From UBA10649 sp044233495 (GTDB lineage Bacteria > Actinomycetota > Actinomycetes > S36-B12), in contig JBIIJX010000040.1 of the NCBI GenBank assembly GCA_044233495.1, positions 1 through 14,456 on the forward strand: DNA of 14,456 nt. The letters run 5' to 3'. Position numbers and translations under genes: made by a program. Shown here one piece after another: positions 6,321 through 12,172 of the stretch (its first letter is position 1; every line of letters starts with the position of its first letter). The notes under the pieces are model-generated. The model was not told the DNA's origin. It saw nothing but the letters and a program-made list of their open reading frames with translations, and searched no databases.

Positions 6321-7951
6321 TGGCAGCTGCGCAGGAACTCACGATCGCACGCCATCTGGTCGACCGGCTCCGAAGCCAGGGAGTGACCGAGGCGTTCGGC
6401 ATCGTCGGCGACTACGTCCTGAAGCTCGTGAGCGAGCTGACGGACGAGGGCCTGCCGGTGCTCGTGACCGCCGACGAGCAGGGCGCAGGTTTCGCCGCGG
6501 ATGCCTACTCCCGGGTGCGCGGTCTGGGTGCCGTGGTGTGCACGTACGGGGTCGGCGGCCTGAAGCTCGCCAACGCCGTCGCTGGGGCGTGGGCCGAGCA
6601 GGTGCCGCTGCTGGTCGTGAGCGGAGCTCCCGGGGTGGCGGAACGCAGCAGTGACGCCCTCCTGCATCACCGGGTCAAGGACTTCGACTCCCAGCTTCAG
6701 GTCTTCCGCGACCTCACGTGCGCCCAGGCGGTGCTCACCTCCACGCACTCGGCTGCCGAGGAGATCGACCGCGTCATCTCGACCGTCCTGTCCGACCTGC
6801 GCCCCGGCTACATCGAGGTCCCTCGTGACATGGTGTCCCGGATCATCGAGGCACCCGATGGTGGACTCGACATCCGCCTGCCGGCGGTGGATCCGGACGC
6901 GCTGAGGCATGCTGTCGACGACGTCGCCGCGCACCTTCGCGCGGCACGGACGGCTGTGATCCATGCGGGGTCGACGGTCCAGCGTCGCAGGGTCGGCGAC
7001 GACCTGTTCCGGCTGGCCACGCAGGCCGGCATCCCGGTGGCCACGAGCTCCCTGGCGCGCGGGGTCTTCCCGGAGCGGCATCGGCTGGGCATGGGCGTGT
7101 ACCTCGGTGCCCTGAGCCCGGCATCCGTCGTCGAGCGGATGGAGAATGCCGAGGTCTTCCTCAGCCTCGGCGTGCTTCAGACCGATCTGACCCTGGGGGC
7201 GTTCACGGCTCATATCGACCATGAGCGCCTGATCCTGGCCACGGACGACGACGTCACAGTCGGCTACGTCACGTACCGCAAGGTGCCGCTGTGGGCGTTC
7301 CTCCCCGCCCTCGCGGATGCCCTGGCGGGCGAGTCGATGGCCATCGACCATTCTCCGCTGGCGCCGCACGGCGAATTCGTCCCGGACGATCGACCGCTGA
7401 CGGTCGCCGACGTGGTTCATGCCATCGAGGCGCACACCGACGATCGCCACTGCCTGCTGCTGGATCCCGGGGAAGCGCTCTTCTCCGCAGTGGACATGCG
7501 GATTCCGACGTACGCGCACGCCAGTGCCTACTACGCCACGATGGGATACGCGGTGCCCGCGGCGCTCGGTGTCGGCCGGGCGGATCCGCAGAGACGTCCC
7601 GTCGTCGTGGTGGGGGACGGCGCCTTCGCCATGACCGGACTCGAGTCGGGATCGTGCGCCTACCACGGGATCCCGGCCGTTGTTGTGGTTCTCGACAACG
7701 CCGGCTACGGGACCCAGCGGCCCATCGTCGATGGCGCATTCAACGACATCCCGTCGATCGCCGCCGAGAGGCTGGTCGATGTGTTCGGCACCGGACGGGG
7801 CTTCCTGGCCGTGACCTCTCGTGAACTCGACGATGCACTTGCCTTCGCTGTCGAGTCCGACGAGCTGTGCATCATCAGGGTGCGCCTTCCCAAGGACGGG
7901 CGGAGTGCCGCACTGGAGCGACTGGGGGAGGCCCTGCGCGCCCGCGCCTAG
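6320..7951 (+). CDS. ThDP-dependent 2-oxoacid decarboxylase/carboligase-like enzyme (PDC/IPDC type)
   Basis: This 543-residue protein has the three-domain layout of pyruvate/indolepyruvate decarboxylases. The Pyr domain contains F-G-I-V-G-D-Y (Asp31), A-D-E-Q-G-A-G-F-A-A-D (Glu53, which activates the cofactor) and L-L-H-H-R-V (His116-His117, diagnostic of this decarboxylase branch). The PP domain has V-V-V-G-D-G-A-F (Asp433) and V-L-D-N-A-G-Y-G-T-Q (Asn460) for Mg-ThDP. Aligned with Zymomonas PDC (Asp27, Glu50, His113/114, Asp440, Asn467, Glu473), every residue is kept except the last: Glu473 is Gln466. That Glu helps release the aldehyde, so this enzyme may decarboxylate slowly or ligate the bound carbanion to another carbonyl. 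The GTG start has no Shine-Dalgarno and a well-placed -10, suggesting a leaderless message. Its stop overlaps that of the convergent flavoprotein. Confidence 0.85.
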   Translation: MAAAQELTIARHLVDRLRSQGVTEAFGIVGDYVLKLVSELTDEGLPVLVTADEQGAGFAADAYSRVRGLGAVVCTYGVGGLKLANAVAGAWAEQVPLLVVSGAPGVAERSSDALLHHRVKDFDSQLQVFRDLTCAQAVLTSTHSAAEEIDRVISTVLSDLRPGYIEVPRDMVSRIIEAPDGGLDIRLPAVDPDALRHAVDDVAAHLRAARTAVIHAGSTVQRRRVGDDLFRLATQAGIPVATSSLARGVFPERHRLGMGVYLGALSPASVVERMENAEVFLSLGVLQTDLTLGAFTAHIDHERLILATDDDVTVGYVTYRKVPLWAFLPALADALAGESMAIDHSPLAPHGEFVPDDRPLTVADVVHAIEAHTDDRHCLLLDPGEALFSAVDMRIPTYAHASAYYATMGYAVPAALGVGRADPQRRPVVVVGDGAFAMTGLESGSCAYHGIPAVVVVLDNAGYGTQRPIVDGAFNDIPSIAAERLVDVFGTGRGFLAVTSRELDDALAFAVESDELCIIRVRLPKDGRSAALERLGEALRARA

Positions 7952-9570
7952 GAAGTTGTTGGCCCCGTCGCGGCCGCGAGGCCGGCCAGTCGGCCGAACA
8001 CCAGGATCGGTCCGAGCGTGCCCCCGGCACCTCCGTATGCCATGGCGGTCGGTGCCGCGGCGACGTTGCCCGCGGCGTACAGGCCCGGAATGGGCTCCGC
8101 GTGCGTGTCGAGCACCCGACCGCTGGTGTCGGTGCGTGGGCCTCCGCTGGTGCCCAGGGTGCCCGACTCGACCTGCACGGCATAGAACGGACCGGAGTCG
8201 ATCCGCCCGAGCGTCGAAGCCTTCAGGAATCGGTGGTCGCCATCGCCGCTCCAGCGGTCGTAGGCGCTGTCGCCCCGGCGGAAGTCCTCGTCGGACTCCT
8301 GGTCGACGAAGGCGTTCCAGCGCGTGATGGTGGCCTCGAGTCCGGCCGGGTCGATTCCCACCTGTGCGGCGAGATCACCGACCGTGGGGGCCGTTGCCAC
8401 CCATTCCGGGACCGTCGTCCCGGCGGGAGCGCCGAAGGTGCCGTACTTCGCTGCGTGTGCATGGTCGAACACCAGCCAGGCCGGCAGGTTCGCGTAGGTG
8501 AAGGTCACTGGATCGAGCTGGTGAAAGGCACCGCCCAGGGCGTTGTAGTTGGTCGCCTCGTTGGTGAACCGGCGCCCGGCCCGGTTGACCATGATCGAAC
8601 CCGGAAGGGTGCGCTCTCGGTTGACGAGGTTCGATCGCTGCTGGCCGAACGCGGTGTCGCCGGGGATCTTCACAGCCGGCACCCACCATGCCTGCCCCAT
8701 GTTCCCGAGCTGGGCTCCCACCCGCATGGCCATCCGCAGCCCGTCACCGGTATTGGTCGGCATGGACGTCGGAGCCGTCATGGGTCCGCGAAGGAAGGCA
8801 GCGACGAGCTCCGGGTCCCACTCGAATCCTCCAGTCGCCAGGACAACGCCGTGACGCGCGCCGACGACCTGCTCGCGTCCGTCGACGTCGAAGCGCACGC
8901 CGGTGACGCGTCCGTCCGAGAGGACGAGATCGGTGGCCCGGGCATTCAGGACCGGCTCGACGCCGAGGTCGAGCAGGGCCTTGATGATCGGGCCGACGAG
9001 GGCGTTGCCGCATCCGCGCAGGTCGGCATCGACGCGTCGCTGCAGCTCCTCTTCGGACAGGTAGCCGGTGCCACCACCCAGGGTGGTGTCGGTGATCTTC
9101 AGGTGGGCGCTGCGCTTGCTGCGGGCCACCTTGTCCTGCCAGGGACCGAGCCGGGCGTAGCTGAACAGTCCCGGATCGAGCGAGCGTCCGCCGTCCGGCT
9201 TCCCACCCGGATTCTCGGGGTGGTAGTCCGGGTAGTGGGGAAGGAGGGTGAAGCGGGCCTCGGTCGTGCTCTCGAGCCACTGGACGGTCTCGCGAGCGTG
9301 GTCGACGAAGGCCTCCGCCATGGCCGGGTCCATGCGGTCCAGTGACAGCGAGGCCAGGTAGGCAAGGGCCTCCTCGCGGGTGTCGCTGATGCCTGCCTCG
9401 TCCTGGTGGTGGTTGAGGGGCATCCACGGCACTCCGCCGGAGATCGCGCTGGAGCCGCCGAGCACGTCCGACTTCTCGTACAGGCCCACATCGGCACCCG
9501 CCTGGGCCGCGGCGAGGGCGGCGGTGAGGCCCGCCGCACCGCTGCCGAGCACGATGACGTCCCGAGTCAT
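7948..9570 (-). CDS. FAD-dependent oxidoreductase, 3-ketosteroid-delta1-dehydrogenase-like
   Basis: This protein of about 540 residues begins R-D-V-I-V-L-G-S-G-A-A-G-L-T-A-A-L, with G-G-S-S-A-I-S-G-G following, as in KstD and related flavoproteins. Other family marks are G-R-R-F-T-N-E-A, P-A-W-L-V-F-D and the C-terminal A-Y-G-G-A-G-G-T-L-G-P-I. The last contains the Tyr-x-x-x-Gly spacing that binds the C3 carbonyl in KstD (Tyr487/Gly491 of the Rhodococcus enzyme). The family removes two hydrogens next to a ring ketone or conjugated carbonyl; a steroid substrate is not proven. I chose the ATG at 9570 because GGAG lies six bases upstream and the flavin motif starts at once. An in-frame ATG at 9582 (adding M-E-F-S) sits six bases after a TAGATT -10 and could be a leaderless start. 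The gene is convergent with the ThDP gene and divergent from the PaaG-like gene. Confidence 0.87.
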   Translation of the reverse strand: MTRDVIVLGSGAAGLTAALAAAQAGADVGLYEKSDVLGGSSAISGGVPWMPLNHHQDEAGISDTREEALAYLASLSLDRMDPAMAEAFVDHARETVQWLESTTEARFTLLPHYPDYHPENPGGKPDGGRSLDPGLFSYARLGPWQDKVARSKRSAHLKITDTTLGGGTGYLSEEELQRRVDADLRGCGNALVGPIIKALLDLGVEPVLNARATDLVLSDGRVTGVRFDVDGREQVVGARHGVVLATGGFEWDPELVAAFLRGPMTAPTSMPTNTGDGLRMAMRVGAQLGNMGQAWWVPAVKIPGDTAFGQQRSNLVNRERTLPGSIMVNRAGRRFTNEATNYNALGGAFHQLDPVTFTYANLPAWLVFDHAHAAKYGTFGAPAGTTVPEWVATAPTVGDLAAQVGIDPAGLEATITRWNAFVDQESDEDFRRGDSAYDRWSGDGDHRFLKASTLGRIDSGPFYAVQVESGTLGTSGGPRTDTSGRVLDTHAEPIPGLYAAGNVAAAPTAMAYGGAGGTLGPILVFGRLAGLAAATGPTTS

Positions 9571-9588
9571 ACTGAACTCCATGTAAAG

Positions 9589-9594
9589 AATCTA
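9589..9594 (-). promoter_or_regulatory. Putative -10 box (TAGATT) for the KstD-like gene
   Basis: On the minus strand TAGATT is followed by six bases and ATG 9582, so transcription would begin at or next to 9582. This gives either a leaderless message or a 12-base leader carrying the GGAG used by ATG 9570. TATAGC at 9602-9597 is an alternative -10. Confidence 0.45.
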
Positions 9595-9603
9595 TCGCTA
9601 TAG
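9592..9603. repeat. Near-palindrome CTATCGCTATAG between divergent genes (possible operator)
   Basis: Ten of twelve bases are symmetric (arms CTAT and ATAG, centre CGCT). The site overlaps the -10 candidates of both divergent genes, so a bound regulator would block both. The arms are short, and the symmetry may simply reflect two opposed -10 boxes. Confidence 0.35.
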
Positions 9604-9604
9604 T
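9599..9604 (+). promoter_or_regulatory. Putative -10 box (TATAGT) for the PaaG-like gene
   Basis: TATAGT is close to the TATAAT consensus and stands out in this GC-rich context. It lies 32 bases before the ATG at 9637. The predicted leader of about 26 bases contains AGGAGG. No good -35 match is visible. Confidence 0.5.
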
Positions 9605-9624
9605 GCGGGGGACGTGACGGCCAG

Positions 9625-9630
9625 AGGAGG
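9625..9630 (+). promoter_or_regulatory. Strong Shine-Dalgarno (AGGAGG) for the PaaG-like gene
   Basis: AGGAGG is followed by six bases and ATG 9637. It argues against the in-frame TTG at 9631, which directly abuts the motif. Confidence 0.7.
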
Positions 9631-9636
9631 TTGCCG

Positions 9637-10404
9637 ATGGGTGAGTCAGGACTGCGTGTCCGGCGCGATGGCGGGGTACTTCGCATCACCTTCGACAAGC
9701 CCGATCGCCTCAACGCCCTGACTGCGGAGATGATCGAGGCAGCGTCGGATGCCGTCGAGGCGGCGGCTTCCGACGGGACCCGCGTGATCGTGCTGACCGG
9801 CGAGGGCCGCGCCTTCAGCGCCGGTGCCGATGTGGGTCCCGACGGCGCCGCCCCGGGTCTGAGCACCCTCGACGCTGCAAACCGTTTCACGCTGGCCGTC
9901 ACCACCTCGCCCGTCGTGGTCGTCGCCGCCGTCAACGGGGTGGCGGCGGGAGTGGGCTGCTCGTTCGCCCTGGCAGCCGACATCACGGTCGCCAAGGAGT
10001 CTGCGTCCTTCATGCTCGCCTTCGCCCGGATCGGCCTCATGCCCGACGGAGGCGCCTCCCTGCTGGTTCCGGCGGCGGTCGGGCGAGCGCGGGCCGCCCG
10101 CATGGCCCTGCTGGCCGACAAGGTCACCGCGACCCAGGCCGCAGAGTGGGGGCTGATCTCCGAGGTTGTCCCCGATGCGGACTTCGACGCCCACGTCGAG
10201 GCCCTGGCGGCCCGGGTCGCAGCGGGGGCTCCGCGGGCCCTGGCGGCCACCAAGCGGATCATCAACGAGGCCACGGTCGCGGCGCTGCCGGCCATCCTCG
10301 CGGCCGAGCGCGCCGGCCAGGGGCCGCTGCTGGAGTCCGCCGACTTCGCTGAGGGCGTGGCGGCCTTCCAGGAGAAGCGGACAGCACGGTTCACGGGGAT
10401 GTGA
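9637..10404 (+). CDS. Enoyl-CoA hydratase/isomerase family protein, PaaG-like
   Basis: This 255-residue crotonase-fold protein has an oxyanion hole formed by F-S-A-G-A-D (residues 60-65) and N-G-V-A-A-G-V-G (100-107). The two catalytic glutamates of true enoyl-CoA hydratases are absent: the first site reads G-C-S-F (Ser109), the second F-A-R-I-G-L-M-P-D-G-G. Asp137 in M-P-D matches the catalytic Asp136 of E. coli PaaG. The overall layout also follows PaaG, including A-E-W-G-L-I, K-R-I-I-N-E and the C-terminal S-A-D-F-A-E-G-V-A-A-F. PaaG isomerises epoxyphenylacetyl-CoA to oxepin-CoA and can shift delta3/delta2 double bonds. Isomerisation is therefore likelier than hydration here. No other step of the phenylacetate route is present, so the natural substrate is open. 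It is divergent from the KstD-like gene and has a strong ribosome site. Confidence 0.88.
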   Translation: MGESGLRVRRDGGVLRITFDKPDRLNALTAEMIEAASDAVEAAASDGTRVIVLTGEGRAFSAGADVGPDGAAPGLSTLDAANRFTLAVTTSPVVVVAAVNGVAAGVGCSFALAADITVAKESASFMLAFARIGLMPDGGASLLVPAAVGRARAARMALLADKVTATQAAEWGLISEVVPDADFDAHVEALAARVAAGAPRALAATKRIINEATVAALPAILAAERAGQGPLLESADFAEGVAAFQEKRTARFTGM

Positions 10405-10460
10405 ACTCCGTGCCCTCAGCCCGGATCGGCCAATCTCGGGCGGTCTGCAGGAAGTCCTAC

Positions 10461-10466
10461 TAGCCT
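10461..10466 (+). promoter_or_regulatory. Putative -10 box (TAGCCT) upstream of the second SDR
   Basis: TAGCCT lies in the 114-base gap after the PaaG-like gene, about 52 bases before ATG 10519, and would give a leader of roughly 46 bases. It is flanked by GTCCT (10454-10458) and AGGAC (10471-10475), a short inverted repeat centred on the box. No -35 match is visible, so this is weaker than the other promoter calls. Confidence 0.3.
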
Positions 10467-10501
10467 CGGCAGGACCGCTCGGCGCCAAGTCCGAGGAACT
10501 C

Positions 10502-10512
10502 AGGAGAAGGAG
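10502..10512 (+). promoter_or_regulatory. Shine-Dalgarno region (AGGAG and AAGGAG) for the second SDR
   Basis: Two overlapping purine motifs, AGGAG (10502-10506) and AAGGAG (10507-10512), precede ATG 10519. The second has six bases of spacing. Confidence 0.6.
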
Positions 10513-10518
10513 CACCAC

Positions 10519-11301
10519 ATGGGCCAGTTGGACGGCAGGGTCGCAGTCATCACGGCGAGCACCCGCAGCATCGGCCGCGGCATCGCCGAGGCCTTCCATG
10601 CCGAGGGCGCCAGCGTCGTCCTCAGCGGACGCAACCCCGAGAAGGGAAAGAAGGCCATCGAGGAGATGGGCGGAGGGGATCGCCTGCACTTCATCGCGGC
10701 TGACGCCTCCAAGCAGGCTGACGTCGAGGCCCTGGTCGATGGCACGGCGGAGCGCTTCGGCCGCGTCGACATCGTCGTGCCGAACGCCGGCGGTGTCGCG
10801 AACACTGCGCCGGTCGCGATGATGAGCGACGAGGAGTGGCAGTACGAGCTCGACTTCAACCTCAACCAGACCTTCTGGATGTCACGCCGTGCGCTCAAGT
10901 ACATGATGCCGCAGCAGTTCGGCCGCATCATCGGCATGAGCTCGATGTACGGCAAGATCACGACGATGGCCGTGCCCGGCTACATCACCAACAAGCACGC
11001 CATCATCGGCTTCATGAAGGCTCTCGCCAAGGAGGTCGGCACCTCAGGCATCACCGCCAATGCCGTGTGCCCCGGCTTCGTGCCCACCGACATGTTCTAC
11101 GAGACGGGCCCGGCCACGGTCGAGGCCATGGGCCTGCCGGATCTCGACGCGCTCGCGGCCGTCATGTACAGCGTGACCTGCATCCAGCGCCCGAACACGC
11201 CGCAGGAGGTTGCGGCAGCGTGCGTGCTCCTGGCGTCCGATCTCGGCGCAGGCATCACGGGCACGACCATCAACATCGATGGCGGCGCGTCGCCCTACTA
11301 G
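10519..11301 (+). CDS. Short-chain dehydrogenase/reductase with atypical nucleotide motif
   Basis: This 260-residue SDR has the usual catalytic set: Asn114 (F-N-L), Ser142 (M-S-S-M-Y-G), Tyr155 and Lys159 (Y-I-T-N-K), plus N-A-G-G at 89-92 and N-I-D-G-G-A-S near the end. The nucleotide-binding loop reads T-A-S-T-R-S-I-G (residues 12-19) instead of T-G-x-x-x-G-I-G, so two of the three motif glycines are Ala and Ser. The second strand ends V-V-L-S-G-R-N; a basic residue at this point usually favours NADP(H). The likely reaction is reversible oxidation of a hydroxy group, perhaps on a CoA thioester given the crotonases on either side. It may be read from the candidate promoter in the preceding gap or together with the PaaG-like gene. 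Confidence 0.9.
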   Translation: MGQLDGRVAVITASTRSIGRGIAEAFHAEGASVVLSGRNPEKGKKAIEEMGGGDRLHFIAADASKQADVEALVDGTAERFGRVDIVVPNAGGVANTAPVAMMSDEEWQYELDFNLNQTFWMSRRALKYMMPQQFGRIIGMSSMYGKITTMAVPGYITNKHAIIGFMKALAKEVGTSGITANAVCPGFVPTDMFYETGPATVEAMGLPDLDALAAVMYSVTCIQRPNTPQEVAAACVLLASDLGAGITGTTINIDGGASPY

Positions 11302-11353
11302 GCGTCACGCTCGTCGCATCAGCACGTTCGACCAGCACACGAAAGGCGGGGCG

Positions 11354-12142
11354 TTGTCCCATCTCGGCAACCTCGACCAGTGGTTCGAAGGCCGTTCAGC
11401 GGTCGTGACCGGCGGAGCAGGAGGGATGGGGCGGGCCATTGCGGTGGCCTTCTCCGCCGCCGGCAGCCGCGTCGTCGTCAGTGACGTCGCGGATGCCGGC
11501 GGCGAGGAGACCGTCAACCTCATCAGGCAGGCCGGCGGTGAGGCCCAGTACATCCACGCTGACGTCTCCCGCGACGCCGAGGTTCGCGCCATGGTCGACC
11601 TCGCGGTCTCGTCACACGGAGGGCTTGACTTCGCGGTCAATGCCGCTGCGATCGAGTTCGAGGTCGACTACCTCGCCGATCTCGCGGAGAGCGACTGGGA
11701 CCGCATGATCAACGTCAACCTCAAGAGCGTGTTCCTGTGCATGAAGCACGAGATCAACGCGATGCTGGCCACGGATCGTGAAGGTGCCGCGATCGTGAAC
11801 ATCGCCTCGACCAACTCCTACCGGCCCCAGGCGCACCAGTCGGCCTACACCGCCAGCAAGTTCGGGGTTCTGGGTGTCACCAAGTCCGCTGCCGTCGACT
11901 ACGCCCCGCGTGGTATCCGCATCAACGCCATCTGCCCGGGTTCCATCGACACGCCGATGCTTCGGGGAGCCATGGCCAAGCGCGGCCGGGATCCGCAGGA
12001 GGTCGCCGACCGTCTCTCGCTGATCGGCAGGTTCGGCACGGTCGACGAGATCGCCGCCGCTGCCCTGTGGCTGTGCTCCGGGGCTGCGTCGTTCACGATG
12101 GGTCACGCCCTGGCGGTCGACGGAGGCTATCTCTCCCGATGA
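11354..12142 (+). CDS. Short-chain dehydrogenase/reductase (third SDR of the window)
   Basis: This classical SDR of about 262 residues has T-G-G-A-G-G-M-G (residues 19-26), N-A-A-A in place of N-A-G near 96-99, Asn122 in V-N-L, and Ser152, Tyr165 and Lys169 as catalytic residues (Y-T-A-S-K). The second strand ends V-V-S-D-V, whose Asp favours NAD(H). The best start is a TTG at 11354, seven bases after AAAGG. The longer open frame back to ATG 11210 overlaps the previous SDR gene and adds basic, low-complexity residues typical of out-of-frame GC-rich DNA. It lies 52 bases after the previous SDR stop and 30 before the next gene, consistent with one transcript. Its specific alcohol or ketone substrate is unknown. 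Confidence 0.88.
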   Translation: MSHLGNLDQWFEGRSAVVTGGAGGMGRAIAVAFSAAGSRVVVSDVADAGGEETVNLIRQAGGEAQYIHADVSRDAEVRAMVDLAVSSHGGLDFAVNAAAIEFEVDYLADLAESDWDRMINVNLKSVFLCMKHEINAMLATDREGAAIVNIASTNSYRPQAHQSAYTASKFGVLGVTKSAAVDYAPRGIRINAICPGSIDTPMLRGAMAKRGRDPQEVADRLSLIGRFGTVDEIAAAALWLCSGAASFTMGHALAVDGGYLSR

Positions 12143-12172
12143 GCGGTCTCCCGCGTTGACCGGCATCCCGAC

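Noticed and set aside
5750..7666. 638-codon open frame on the minus strand, the longest in the window
   Set aside because: It covers parts of three plus-strand genes with recognisable families, and its translation shows no motif and a high Arg/His content typical of a shadow frame.
7867..9345. 492-codon open frame on the plus strand opposite the KstD-like gene
   Set aside because: The minus strand carries unmistakable flavoprotein motifs; the plus-strand product has none.
5792..9570. A bile-acid 7-alpha-dehydroxylation (bai) operon
   Set aside because: A possible BaiE-like protein, SDRs and flavoproteins are present, but there is no BaiB ligase, BaiF CoA transferase, BaiG transporter or old-yellow-enzyme-type BaiCD/BaiH.
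10454..10475. Inverted repeat GTCCT/AGGAC around the TAGCCT box as a firm operator
   Set aside because: Five-base arms with a 12-base spacer occur easily by chance, so it is mentioned only with the promoter call.
9646..10689. 347-codon minus-strand frame opposite the PaaG-like gene and into the next SDR
   Set aside because: It spans two real plus-strand genes and the gap between them, and its sequence is low-complexity Gly/Arg/Asp.
11210..11353. Extended N-terminus of the third SDR from ATG 11210
   Set aside because: This would overlap the second SDR gene by 92 bases and adds Arg/Ser-rich residues with no similarity to SDRs. TTG 11354 with AAAGG upstream fits better.
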